Positions 42,406-51,219 of a stretch of 64,000 nucleotides of DNA are shown piece after piece. This stretch comes from an uncultured Lachnospiraceae bacterium (GTDB lineage Bacteria > Bacillota > Clostridia > Lachnospirales > Lachnospiraceae): NCBI GenBank assembly GCA_910588405.1, contig CAJUPT010000001.1, positions 1 through 64,000 of the forward strand. Reading direction: 5' to 3'. Below the pieces are notes generated by a model, which saw only the letters and a program-made list of their open reading frames with translations, did no database searches and was not told the origin of the DNA. A program made the translations under genes and the position numbers. Every line of letters begins with the position of its first letter. Within the stretch, counting starts at the first letter, position 1.

Positions 42406-42520
42406 CAGTCCCGCAACTCCCCTTCCAAGCCCCCTGAATCCGGGAGGATTTCCAGCCACTGAAGTGTCCGTAAATCCTCCCGGGGCTTGTACGGTCCGTT
42501 GCTGTTTATGCAGTTCCGTA
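42406..42520 (-). repeat. Family A repeat (copy 3), uninterrupted
   Basis: This is the cleanest copy. CCGGGAGGATTT and AAATCCTCCCGG form a perfect 12-bp stem around a ~20-base loop, with an outer pair CAAGCCCC/GGGGCTTG. It is bordered by CAGTCCCG at 42406 and CAGTTCCG at 42511. It lies between the two UroD-family genes. Confidence 0.85.
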
Positions 42521-42525
42521 AACAA

Positions 42526-43512
42526 TTAAAATTTCTCTTTGCTCAGCTGATTAATTACTTCCGTCACCGTATCATACACGCCCGGATAGGTGCTCTCTGC
42601 GCCGCCCATGGTGGTTCCGGGTATGTAGTACAGCTTTCCGCAGGCATCCACTACCTGGCGAACCTCTGCTTCTACCTTCTCCTTCGTCCAGTCTACCCGG
42701 TCTACCCTGCCGTTATCGATACCGCCGTGGAAGGAAATCTTACCGCCATACTTCTTAATCAAAGCCGGCACATCATTGGTTGACATTACGCCCTGCCAGA
42801 TATCAATGCCGCAGTCGATCATATGAGGCACCAGATTCGCCGCATAGGAGTCGCTGTGATGTACGATCAGCTCTACGCCGTTGGCTTTCCAGAAGCCATA
42901 AATTTTCTTATAGGCCGGCGCGATAAATTCGCCGAACATATCCGGAGACAGGAAGGAAGAAATCTGGCTGCCCCAGTCGTCATGATGGAATAGTGCGTCG
43001 GGATGCAGATGATCGATGACTTCCTTTGCAGCGGAAATCTCATAGTCGGCCAGAAAATCCACCAGCTCATGCATCGCTTCAGGCTCTTCATAAAAAGCAA
43101 TCATGGCCTCTTCCATTCCCATCAGATAATGGATTTTCTCAAAAATACCAGGCGCGGCAAAAGGAGCTACGAATTGCTCTTTACGGTTAATTTTATTGGC
43201 CGCTTCTACAAAAGGCGCCCATGCCTCCTCGGGGAACTTCACTTCGGGAGCCTTTACATAGTCTTTCCACTTTGTAATGTCCTTGATTACCACCAGCTCC
43301 GGGCTTGTGTTGGGGAAGGGCCCCGGTACATTCTCAGGGAACTCGATGGTGACGCCCCATCCATTTTTAGAGGTGCTGCCTTTGGGGCAATTGCCCAGCG
43401 CCGCCAGCACTGTGGGGTCAAACACCAGGCCCAGATATTCGTACTGATTTACAAAACGGTCCGGATTTCCTCCATGAATGGTTTCCAGTAAATTCTCTCT
43501 GATTGTCAGCAT
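42526..43512 (-). CDS. UroD/MtaA-family protein 2
   Basis: The product is 328 residues with the same fold as its neighbour. The loop HHDDWGSQISSFLSP is shared. However, the metal site reads VHHSDSYAANLVPHMIDCG, so the Cys of the HxC motif is replaced by Asp; metal use may differ. The two proteins differ enough that they are paralogues, not a recent duplication. It lies between the MFS permease gene and protein 1 on one strand. A demethylation or related C1 role is inferred from family only. Confidence 0.78.
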   Translation of the reverse strand: MLTIRENLLETIHGGNPDRFVNQYEYLGLVFDPTVLAALGNCPKGSTSKNGWGVTIEFPENVPGPFPNTSPELVVIKDITKWKDYVKAPEVKFPEEAWAPFVEAANKINRKEQFVAPFAAPGIFEKIHYLMGMEEAMIAFYEEPEAMHELVDFLADYEISAAKEVIDHLHPDALFHHDDWGSQISSFLSPDMFGEFIAPAYKKIYGFWKANGVELIVHHSDSYAANLVPHMIDCGIDIWQGVMSTNDVPALIKKYGGKISFHGGIDNGRVDRVDWTKEKVEAEVRQVVDACGKLYYIPGTTMGGAESTYPGVYDTVTEVINQLSKEKF

Positions 43513-43563
43513 TTTACCTTATCCTCCTCAATTCAAACCATATAAACCTGTTTCTCATATACG

Positions 43564-43677
43564 ATTCGGGTGTCAAAAAGTCTGAATTTCCCTTACAGGC
43601 CAATTTCTCCACTCTTGCACCTCAATATCTTGAAAAAATTTGCTCTGCAATGAAAATGGACCTTTTGACACCAGAAT
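43564..43677. mobile_element. MITE-like element D, short copy (114 bp)
   Basis: Terminal inverted repeats ATTCGGGTGTCAAAAAGTC and GACCTTTTGACACCAGAAT border an interior almost identical, in reverse orientation, to the copy at 23.95 kb. The internal hairpin segment of that copy is absent here. It lies between the UroD 2 start and the MFS stop; the rest of the 43513-43813 spacer shows no gene. Confidence 0.8.
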
Positions 43678-43813
43678 CCATATACACAAGAATACATTTG
43701 CCATATTTTTTCAAACAGTATAAATATGCCAGCAAATCATTTCGCTCACGGGTATGGCTTCCCGATGCTGCCTGATATTTTACAGGCTATGTAATCCTTA
43801 CAATTGTTTTGCT

Positions 43814-45025
43814 TTACTCTGCCGCACTGGCTTCATCAGCTTTTGTCTTACGCACATACAGCGGAACCGACGTCACCATGCAGAGAACCGCGCCGATGGT
43901 CGCCACCACAAACTTGGAATGAATATCCGTGCTGCTGCCGGTGAACAGCTGGGCACAGAAGGCCAGGAAGTATACGGCGATAAACATACCGATATTCATA
44001 AATCCGGACCAGATAGACATCGCCTTGCCGTACTGTGCGGGGCTGTCCGTGATCTGCTGCATAAACATGATTACATAAGGAGCCGCCCCAGACATGGAAA
44101 AACCGCAGAGCAAACCGCCGATGTAAGCGCCGAAAATATTATTGGTCAGGAACAGGCACAGCGCCAAACCAACGGCCGCAAAGCCCACCATAACTGGCAC
44201 CGTCCATTTTTTCAGCACCTTCGAATATGCGCCGAAGATTGCGCCCGCCACAACGCCGCCTGCCGTAACGGCACTGGTGGCGATACCGGCCTCCACAGAG
44301 GTGCCCAACTTATAGACGTTGATAATATACTCGGAAATATTTGATCCGAAAGCATACAGGAACATAAAGTAGAACAGGTAATGGAAGGAAATCAGCCATA
44401 CAAGCGCCGGCATCTTCTGCTTTTCCGCCTTCTGTGCGCCTGCGCCGGGAGCCGCTGTGGCAGGCTTGTCCGCAGGAATAAACAAAAACTCCAGAACAAT
44501 TGCGATCAGGATAATAAACCACAGGCCATAAGCCTTCTGCCAGCCATTTACCGCAATCACGCCGCCTACCATCGTAAAGGCCACGCCGCCTACGTTCATC
44601 ACGGCGGTGCAGATACCGGTCAGAGTAGCACGTTTGCCGTCGTCCTTCACATTTGCAGCCAGAAGGGTGCCCACAAAGGTATTTGTAGAACCCTGGCTGA
44701 AGCCTACCAGACCTGCCGCAAACCAGAGCAGATAGATGGAGGTATGACCCAGGAACATAAACAGCATACCCTCACAGAACAGGGCAAACTGGGTAAACAG
44801 AAGCACCGACTTCGTAGAAAAACGGGTAATCAGGGAACCTACGAAGAAGGCAAACACCATAGCCACCAGAGCCGGCGTCGTAGCGATCGTCAGCACCGTT
44901 GTGGAGGATTCATTGGGATAACTCTGCATAATGTAAGCAATGATCGACAACGTCATATTATTCGCCATACAAGTGGCACAGAACGCAAAAATACCGATCA
45001 AAGCTTTGTTTGAATTTTTGCTCAT
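43814..45025 (-). CDS. MFS permease
   Basis: The product is 403 residues with about twelve membrane segments. The loop-2/3 region shows VGSLITRFSTKSVLL, a relaxed version of the MFS signature, and the middle cytosolic loop is Ala/Lys-rich (PATAAPGAGAQKAEKQK). The substrate cannot be told; it is probably an organic acid or methylated compound used by the UroD-family proteins behind it. GAGGTGAAAG precedes the ATG. It is divergent from the PucR-like regulator. Confidence 0.88.
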   Translation of the reverse strand: MSKNSNKALIGIFAFCATCMANNMTLSIIAYIMQSYPNESSTTVLTIATTPALVAMVFAFFVGSLITRFSTKSVLLFTQFALFCEGMLFMFLGHTSIYLLWFAAGLVGFSQGSTNTFVGTLLAANVKDDGKRATLTGICTAVMNVGGVAFTMVGGVIAVNGWQKAYGLWFIILIAIVLEFLFIPADKPATAAPGAGAQKAEKQKMPALVWLISFHYLFYFMFLYAFGSNISEYIINVYKLGTSVEAGIATSAVTAGGVVAGAIFGAYSKVLKKWTVPVMVGFAAVGLALCLFLTNNIFGAYIGGLLCGFSMSGAAPYVIMFMQQITDSPAQYGKAMSIWSGFMNIGMFIAVYFLAFCAQLFTGSSTDIHSKFVVATIGAVLCMVTSVPLYVRKTKADEASAAE

Positions 45026-45117
45026 ACTCTTTCACCTCATTAAAAATCTCCCCGAAAAGAGATTTCGTTAAATTGTCAAAAGGATTATGCGCATTTTCCT
45101 TTTTTATGGATATTTTT

Positions 45118-45146
45118 ATTATATATTGGACCGGTATTTTCGTAAA
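45118..45146 (-). promoter_or_regulatory. Promoter of the MFS-UroD operon
   Basis: On the minus strand TTTACG (45146-45141), a 17-base spacer and TATAAT (45123-45118) give a likely promoter with a ~90-base leader. TATAAT also occurs on the plus strand at 45248-45253 toward the regulator, without a good -35 box. Confidence 0.65.
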
Positions 45147-45303
45147 TTCTATGAAATGATGTTTTTTTTTCGAATCACCCTACATTTTATAGTGAGACAT
45201 ACTGACAAAAACCTATTTTTAAGATTCCATTTTGTTCATTTAGCCATTATAATGAAAGTAATACACCAAGGAAAATCTCCCAAATCCGGAGGACTTAAAA
45301 ACG

Positions 45304-46833
45304 ATGAATCTGAATATAGAAGTGATCAGTCATGAACTGCAAAAAAACTATACTGTCAGCTGTTCCTTAAAATCGGGCAAAACCCCGCTTTCCAGCCCCA
45401 TGCTCTATGACGGAACGGCTTTTCGAAAAAAACATGTTTATATTATAGAGGCTGCCGATCTCGCATTGCTCGAAGAATCTCCCGCTGATATCGCTCTGAT
45501 CGTAATCGGCGTATCTCCATTCCGGTCAGACAGCCGGCTCTGCGATATTCTGTTTATCCGGGAAAACATACCATTCCGGCTTATTTTTAACCAGGTCACA
45601 GCCATTTTTGACAGGCTGAACGCCTGGGAGCAGGAGCTTTTACAATACGAAGGCGATTATGGGAGCATCCGGCAAATGCTCGCCTGCAGCCATGATATTC
45701 TCGGAGGCGCCCTGACTCTGGTGGACGACAGCTTTAACCTGCTGGCCTACACCAGTGATCTTTCCCAATATCCGGAATACTTTGACAGCAATTCGCCAAA
45801 CCGGACGCCGGGCCATCTGATCGAGGCTGCTCTGGCAGATCCCGATTACCGCAGCAGCACCCGCAAACGTGAAGTGTTTCTGTATCCGAAATACAGCTGC
45901 GGCTCCAATGCGCTGTGCCGCAATCTGTTCCGGGACGGAGAGGATGTCTATTACGCCCGACTGATCCTGATGAATGCTTCCGGTCAGTACTCGGTAGAGC
46001 ATACTTTCCTGCTTATGTTCCTCGGCGATATGATTCACCGGACTCTGTCGCGGGTTTCTCTGATCTCCATGGTCAATTTTGTCTATCAGAATTTAATCGA
46101 CCTGATCTGCCGGATTCTGAAGGAACCGCCCAGACACGTCTCCGAAGCTTTGTCTGCCCTCCAGGGCGCCGGCTGGGATATCCATGACAGCTATGTCGTG
46201 ACTGCGCTGTCCAATCCCTTCGAACGCCATACGGTCGTACAGGACCGTTCCTTCTGCAGCCAGCTGGAAATCATTCTGAAAGAAACCTGTGCCGTTGTCT
46301 ACGGCGACTGCATCGTCTTGGTAACTAATATCAGCCGTGACAAAGTCCCTGACAGAGATGATTTTGACAGTCGTTTGACTGTTTTTCTCCGGGAAAATCT
46401 GTTTAAAGCAGGTATCAGCAACCCAATCCGAGATTTTTCCCAGCTGAGTGTAGGATACCGAGAAGCCATGGCCGCCCTGGAACTGGGCAACGCAAAGGAC
46501 CCTTCCCTTTGGTGCTATCACTTTGGCAGATACCTTATTAACTACATCATTCAGGCCAGTTCCAGGGAAATACCTTTTGCGGAGCTGATCGACGACCGGC
46601 TGCTTTTTCTGAAGGAATATGACCGAAAAAACGACTCCCGGCTTTTTGAAACACTGAAAACCTATATCAAATGCAAATATAACGTCACCCGCTCCGCCGA
46701 GGCATTGTTTATCCATCGCACCACTTTTTTATCCCGGATGGACCGCATTTATCATCTGACCCAGCTGGATCTGGACGACTGGGACACCCGTCTGATCCTG
46801 ATGCTGTCCATTCATGCGCTGGAAAATGGTTAA
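45304..46833 (+). CDS. PucR/CdaR-like transcription regulator
   Basis: The product is 509 residues. The N-terminal ~130 residues resemble a purine-catabolism/PucR ligand domain, the middle is a GGDEF-like or CdaR linker (YVVTALSNPF, YGDCIVLVTN, LSVGYREAMAALELG), and the C-terminal ~60 residues carry the PucR helix-turn-helix (NVTRSAEALFIHRTTFLSRMDRI). Such regulators usually activate an adjacent operon in response to its substrate. It is divergent from the MFS-UroD genes, which are its likely target. GGAGGA precedes the ATG. Confidence 0.85.
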   Translation: MNLNIEVISHELQKNYTVSCSLKSGKTPLSSPMLYDGTAFRKKHVYIIEAADLALLEESPADIALIVIGVSPFRSDSRLCDILFIRENIPFRLIFNQVTAIFDRLNAWEQELLQYEGDYGSIRQMLACSHDILGGALTLVDDSFNLLAYTSDLSQYPEYFDSNSPNRTPGHLIEAALADPDYRSSTRKREVFLYPKYSCGSNALCRNLFRDGEDVYYARLILMNASGQYSVEHTFLLMFLGDMIHRTLSRVSLISMVNFVYQNLIDLICRILKEPPRHVSEALSALQGAGWDIHDSYVVTALSNPFERHTVVQDRSFCSQLEIILKETCAVVYGDCIVLVTNISRDKVPDRDDFDSRLTVFLRENLFKAGISNPIRDFSQLSVGYREAMAALELGNAKDPSLWCYHFGRYLINYIIQASSREIPFAELIDDRLLFLKEYDRKNDSRLFETLKTYIKCKYNVTRSAEALFIHRTTFLSRMDRIYHLTQLDLDDWDTRLILMLSIHALENG

Positions 46834-46845
46834 GAAAAGAGTTCC

Positions 46846-47211
46846 TTACCCCAGCACACCTCCCAGCGCACCGCCGATCAGGCAGCACAACGCCGCTTTG
46901 ATCACATCCGAAAGCTCCGCGGAAAAACCCATCTGCGAAGCCACCGACAGCACCAGAAGCACCGCCAGATACAGCGCCCCGAAGCCCAAGCCGCACAAAA
47001 GCCGTCTCCGCTTCAATGCCTTTACCGTCAGAAATCCCCCGGCCATGGAAGCCAATATGTAGATCGCCACTACACCCACGCCCACCTGGGTTGGCTGCAG
47101 CTTCATCTTATACAGAAGAAATGCAAGAGCCAGCAAAAGAGCCACCGTAATCCCGTAGCTGACTAAAAGGGCGCTTCCCACCGCTGCTATCTTAGACCGA
47201 TTCAGATTCAT
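46846..47211 (-). CDS. TIGR04086-family membrane protein
   Basis: The product is 121 residues with four predicted membrane segments (SALLVSYGITVALLLALAFLL, GVVAIYILASMAGGF, LCGLGFGALYLAVLLVLSVA, AALCCLIGGALGGVLG). Length and the Gly-rich last helix match TIGR04086, found in Clostridia and often near SCIFF or yajC genes. Its function is unknown. It is convergent with the PucR-like gene (12-base gap), and its ribosome binding site is weak. Confidence 0.78.
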   Translation of the reverse strand: MNLNRSKIAAVGSALLVSYGITVALLLALAFLLYKMKLQPTQVGVGVVAIYILASMAGGFLTVKALKRRRLLCGLGFGALYLAVLLVLSVASQMGFSAELSDVIKAALCCLIGGALGGVLG

Positions 47212-47382
47212 AAACCATCACCATAATTCAATGCGTCTTGATGATACTTTATGCGAAACGCCAGACCTTTAGAACCTGCTTTGCTGCTATTCCCTTTGTG
47301 ACTGGCAGCACGCTTCGCAAAACAGCGGCACCTGAACAGTAACCCTGTTTCCCCTGCCGCCCTGAATTTTTAAAATTTTACC

Positions 47383-47411
47383 TTGCAATCCTTCTACAAT
47401 TGTGATAACAT
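47383..47411 (+). promoter_or_regulatory. Promoter of the T-box/aspS operon
   Basis: TTGCAA, a 17-base spacer and TAACAT lie about 65 bases before the start of the T-box structure. Confidence 0.6.
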
Positions 47412-47464
47412 GATAACCAACTTGAATATGAATCATAAAAATGCAGAGAACAAGACTCGTCTCT

Positions 47465-47774
47465 TTTAAAAGCCGACAGGAAAAGACCGTCACTGACTGA
47501 GAGCGGTTTTATGGTGGAAAAGGGTTGGGAACACTTGGGAGCCGGTATTCTGAACGGCGGCCTTTCGCAAAGACATGTTCCGCATCACGGAGTAATTATT
47601 CCGGGATGGTTGGAGAACAGTCCTTTCGAAATTCCGATGAGAAAGTAGGAATACACGTTGTACGCGTTAAGTACAGGAGGAGGCCAAAGGCGGCCTTGAA
47701 GCGGGTGGTACCGCGGATTTTATGATAAGAGATTCGCCCCGGAATACAGAAAAACTGTGTTCCGGGGTTTTTTA
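47465..47774 (+). ncRNA. T-box riboswitch, probably tRNA-Asn
   Basis: The antiterminator core GCGGGTGGTACCGCGG (47701-47716) is the T-box sequence. Upstream is Stem I with its GAGAGCGGTTTTATGG region. A terminator (CCCCGGAATACAG / CTGTGTTCCGGGG, then TTTTTT) ends the element at about 47773. The likely specifier is AAC (47553-47555, in TTCTGAACGG), which would read tRNA-Asn; no GAC lies in the right place. Uncharged tRNA would open transcription into aspS2 and gatCAB. The specifier assignment is by eye and needs a fold. Confidence 0.88.
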
Positions 47775-47833
47775 TATCACAAGGAGGTCCTTTGAACTTT
47801 CCTATTAAACTTCAGAAAGGCAGGGTGGAAACA

Positions 47834-49165
47834 ATGGAATTCATGACAGGTATAAGGGAGAAAGAGACATTAGAGCTTACACAGCTTTTAAACGGAGACT
47901 ATGAAGGAAAAACAATCAAAATAAATGGCGCCGTCCACACCATCCGGGATATGGGAGAAGTGGTGTTCATTCTGCTGCGGAAATCCGAAGGACTGATCCA
48001 GTGCGTCTATGAGACGGGAAATGCAGATTTTGACCTGGACGGCCTGAAAGAAGAATCCGCGGTGGAAGCTGAAGGCATCGTAAAGGCCGAAGACCGGGCG
48101 CCTCACGGCTTTGAGATCCGTCTTCTCTCCCTGAAAATTTTATCCCGTCCCGCAGCGCCCCTGCCCATCGCCGTCTCAAAATGGAAGCTAAACACCTCCT
48201 TAGAAGCCAAGCTGAGCATGCGGAATATCACGCTGCGCAACCTGCGCGAACGGGCAATCTTTAAAATTCAGGAGGGCATCGCCAGAGGCTTCCGTGATTT
48301 TCTTCACAGCCAGGGGTTCACGGAAGTAAGAACGCCAAAAATCGTTGCAAAAGGCGCGGAGGGCGGCGCCAATATTTTCAGACTGGAATACTTTGGGAAA
48401 AAAGCGGAGCTGGCCCAAAGCCCACAGTTTTACAAGCAGGCGCTGGTCGGCGTCTATGACCGGGTATTTGAGGTAGCCCCTGTATTCCGGGCGGAGAAGC
48501 ACAACACCACCCGCCACTTAAATGAATACACCAGCATGGATTTCGAGATGGGATACATCGACAGTTTCGAGGACATCATGGCCATGGAGACAGCCATGCT
48601 GCAATCTGTGATGAAGTTGCTGGAAACCGAGTACGCAAAAGAGCTGGAGCTTCTGCATGTGGCCCTGCCTAACGTCGCCCGGATTCCCGCTGTCCGCTTT
48701 GACCAGGCCAAGCAGCTGGTCTCGGAAAAATATAGCCGCCGGATCAAAAACCCCAACGACTTAGAGCCGGAGGAGGAACAGCTGATCGGTCGCTATTTTA
48801 AGGAAGAATATGACGCGGATTTCGTATTCGTCACCCATTATCCTTCCAAAAAACGCCCCTTTTACGCGATGGATGACCCGGCAGACCCCAAGGTAACGCT
48901 AAGTTTTGATCTACTGTTTCGGGGGCTGGAAATCACCACCGGCGGCCAGAGAATCCATGACTATCAGATGCTTCTTGCCAAAATGGAAGCCCGAGGCATG
49001 GAACCGGAGGCCATTCAATCCTACTTGTCCATCTTCAAATATGGAATGCCGCCCCACGGCGGCTTAGGGATCGGGCTTGAACGCCTTACCATGCGCCTTC
49101 TCGACGAACAGAACGTTCGGGAAACCACGCTATATCCAAGAGACATAAACAGACTGGAACCATAA
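47834..49165 (+). CDS. aspS: Archaeal-type aspartyl-tRNA synthetase, non-discriminating
   Basis: The product is 443 residues, much shorter than bacterial AspRS (~590) because the GAD insertion is absent, as in the archaeal/eukaryal type. An OB-fold anticodon domain (residues ~15-100) precedes class II motifs 2 (FRAEKHNTTRHLNEYT) and 3 (GLGIGLERLTMRLL). The OB position that is Trp in discriminating archaeal enzymes reads Ala here (NGAVHTIRD). With gatCAB behind it and an Asn-type T-box before it, it most likely charges tRNA-Asn with Asp. A TTG at 47792 has AAGGAGGT but only three or four bases of spacing, so I prefer the ATG. Confidence 0.9.
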   Translation: MEFMTGIREKETLELTQLLNGDYEGKTIKINGAVHTIRDMGEVVFILLRKSEGLIQCVYETGNADFDLDGLKEESAVEAEGIVKAEDRAPHGFEIRLLSLKILSRPAAPLPIAVSKWKLNTSLEAKLSMRNITLRNLRERAIFKIQEGIARGFRDFLHSQGFTEVRTPKIVAKGAEGGANIFRLEYFGKKAELAQSPQFYKQALVGVYDRVFEVAPVFRAEKHNTTRHLNEYTSMDFEMGYIDSFEDIMAMETAMLQSVMKLLETEYAKELELLHVALPNVARIPAVRFDQAKQLVSEKYSRRIKNPNDLEPEEEQLIGRYFKEEYDADFVFVTHYPSKKRPFYAMDDPADPKVTLSFDLLFRGLEITTGGQRIHDYQMLLAKMEARGMEPEAIQSYLSIFKYGMPPHGGLGIGLERLTMRLLDEQNVRETTLYPRDINRLEP

Positions 49166-49174
49166 AAATATATC

Positions 49175-49298
49175 GCCGAAGCGGAACTAAAATCAGCGGA
49201 GGTTCTGAAAAGCCCCGGAAGGCTTTACGGACGCAAAAGCGGCCGGAAGTCCTTCCAGATCCAGGGGGCTTGGAAGAACCGAAGCGGAACTAAATCAG
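49175..49298 (+). repeat. Family A repeat (copy 4), plus orientation
   Basis: CCGAAGCGGAACTAAA occurs at both ends (49175 and 49279), the second with TCAGGAGAATC, which is the gatC ribosome binding site. Between them is a hairpin with AGCCCCGGAAGGCTTT on one side and CCTTCCAGATCCAGGGGGCT on the other. It is read in the sense of gatC. Confidence 0.82.
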
Positions 49299-49310
49299 GA
49301 GAATCAATCA

Positions 49311-49607
49311 ATGGCAAATATCATCACTGACGAAATGATCGACTACGTGGGCATTCTGGCAAAGCTGGAATTGTCCGCCGATGAAAAGGAACAGGCAAAA
49401 AAAGACATGAGCAGAATGCTGGACTATATCGACCAGCTAAACGAGCTGGATACCTCTGGTGTGGAGCCGATGTCCCATATTTTCCCGGTACAGAATGTAT
49501 TCCGGGAGGATGTGGTAACAAACGGCGACAGTCGAGAGGCCATCCTTTCAAACGCACCGGAACAAAAAGATGGCGCATTCAAGGTGCCCAAAACCGTAGA
49601 ACAATAA
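49311..49607 (+). CDS. gatC: Asp/Glu-tRNA amidotransferase subunit C
   Basis: GatC (98 residues) clamps the GatA-GatB complex. Family features are MIDYVGILAKLELSADEKE at the start, MLDYIDQLNELDTSGVEPM in the centre, and the C-terminal DGAFKVPKTVEQ. TCAGGAGAATC supplies the ribosome binding site and belongs to the end of a family A repeat. It is separated from gatA by a diverged family B element. Confidence 0.95.
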   Translation: MANIITDEMIDYVGILAKLELSADEKEQAKKDMSRMLDYIDQLNELDTSGVEPMSHIFPVQNVFREDVVTNGDSREAILSNAPEQKDGAFKVPKTVEQ

Positions 49608-49634
49608 TGGTGGCAAATACTCTATAAAAACAGC

Positions 49635-49712
49635 AGCGAACCAAATTTTCCATACATCGCATGTAAGCGTCTAAAAAATAGATCTTCCGTACACATAGCG
49701 AGGAAACAGGAG
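49635..49712 (+). repeat. Family B repeat, diverged, plus orientation
   Basis: Read as the complement, CCTCGCTATGTGTACGG, ATTTTTTAGACGCTTACATG and CGATGTATGGAAAAT line up with the start and middle of family B. The long hairpin arm is reduced. It sits between gatC and gatA, next to a leader box (GCGAACT). Confidence 0.6.
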
Positions 49713-49740
49713 CTGCGAACTAAAACGAGAGGTAAGATAT

Positions 49741-51219
49741 ATGAGCTTAATGAATCTGACCGCCCTGGAGCTTGGAAAGAAAATCAAGTCCCGGGAGGTT
49801 TCCGTAATGGAGGCTGTGGAAGAGGCTTTGGTGCAGTCCGCATCCAAAGAGCCTTCCGTCCACGCCTTCGTGTCCCTAACACCGGAATACGCAAAAAAAC
49901 GAGCCGCGCAGGTACAAAAATCCATCGATGACGGCACATTGACAGGGCCCTTAGCCGGCGTGCCTGTCGCCATCAAGGACAACATGTGTACAAATGGCCT
50001 GAAAACCACTTGCAGCTCTAAAATACTGGAAAACTTTTATCCCGCCTACACAGCCCAGGCCGTCCTGAATCTGGAACGGGCCGGCGCCATTATCATCGGC
50101 AAGACAAACATGGACGAATTTGCCATGGGCAGCACCACGGAAACCTCGGCTTTCGGCGTTACCAAAAACCCCTGGAACTTAGACCATGTCCCCGGCGGCT
50201 CTTCCGGCGGCTCCTGCGCTGCAGTGGCAGCCAGTGAAGTCAGCTTTTCCTTAGGCTCCGACACCGGCGGCTCCATCCGCCAGCCCAGCTCCTTCTGCGG
50301 CGTCACTGGCATCAAGCCCACCTACGGCACCGTCTCCCGCTACGGACTGATCGCCTACGGTTCTTCTTTAGACCAGATCGGACCTGTCGCAAAAGATGTG
50401 TCTGACTGTGCTGCAGTACTGGAAGCGATCGCCTCCTACGATCCCAAAGACAGCACCTCCGTCAGACGGGACAGCTATGACTTCACTGCCGCCTTAACAG
50501 ACGACGTAAAAGGTATGCGCATTGGCATCCCCAAAGACTATTTCGGCGAAGGGCTGGACGCGGATGTGAGAGACTGCATTTTGCAGGCTGCGCAGACACT
50601 GAAAGACAAAGGCGCAATCTTGGAGGAATTTGATTTAAGCCTGGTCCAGTATGCCATTCCCGCTTATTACGTCATCGCCTCGGCGGAGGCCAGCTCCAAC
50701 CTGGCCAGATTTGACGGCGTAAAATACGGCTACCGGACCTCAGACTACACAGACCTTCACAACATGTACAAAAAGACCCGCTCCGAAGGCTTTGGCCCGG
50801 AAGTGAAACGGCGAATTATGCTGGGCTCCTTTGTGCTAAGCTCCGGCTACTATGACGCCTACTATCTGAAGGCCCTGCGCACCAAGGCCCTGATCAAACA
50901 GGCCTTTGACAAGGCTTTCGCCCGATTCGACCTGATCCTAGCCCCTGCGGCTCCTTCCACGGCGCCAAAGCTGGGCGACAGCTTAAGCGATCCTTTGAAA
51001 ATGTACCTGGGAGATATTTACACAATCTCAGTCAACCTGGCCGGGCTACCCGGCATCTGCATCCCCTGTGGCCTGGACAAAAAAGGACTGCCTGTAGGCC
51101 TGCAGATGATCGGCAACTGCTTTGAGGAGCACAAAATACTGCAGGCGGCTTACGCCTATGAACAGTCCCGCCCATTGTTTACCTGCCCTATGGCAGAGGA
51201 AGGAGGCTTGGCACAATGA
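49741..51219 (+). CDS. gatA: Asp/Glu-tRNA amidotransferase subunit A
   Basis: GatA (492 residues) is the amidase that releases ammonia from glutamine. The amidase signature includes VAIKDNMC (catalytic Lys), GGSSGGSCAAVAAS (cis-Ser) and SDTGGSIRQPSSFC (nucleophile Ser). The C-terminal GLPVGLQMIGNCF is typical. GAGAGG precedes the start. Its TGA overlaps the gatB ATG (ATGA). Confidence 0.97.
   Translation: MSLMNLTALELGKKIKSREVSVMEAVEEALVQSASKEPSVHAFVSLTPEYAKKRAAQVQKSIDDGTLTGPLAGVPVAIKDNMCTNGLKTTCSSKILENFYPAYTAQAVLNLERAGAIIIGKTNMDEFAMGSTTETSAFGVTKNPWNLDHVPGGSSGGSCAAVAASEVSFSLGSDTGGSIRQPSSFCGVTGIKPTYGTVSRYGLIAYGSSLDQIGPVAKDVSDCAAVLEAIASYDPKDSTSVRRDSYDFTAALTDDVKGMRIGIPKDYFGEGLDADVRDCILQAAQTLKDKGAILEEFDLSLVQYAIPAYYVIASAEASSNLARFDGVKYGYRTSDYTDLHNMYKKTRSEGFGPEVKRRIMLGSFVLSSGYYDAYYLKALRTKALIKQAFDKAFARFDLILAPAAPSTAPKLGDSLSDPLKMYLGDIYTISVNLAGLPGICIPCGLDKKGLPVGLQMIGNCFEEHKILQAAYAYEQSRPLFTCPMAEEGGLAQ

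Noticed and set aside
43503..43775. Plus-strand open frame across element D
   Set aside because: The peptide comes from the MITE-like repeat; the same residues appear in the other copy in a different context.
47287..47493. Minus-strand 68-residue frame before the T-box
   Set aside because: It overlaps the promoter and Stem I of the T-box and has no domain or ribosome binding site.
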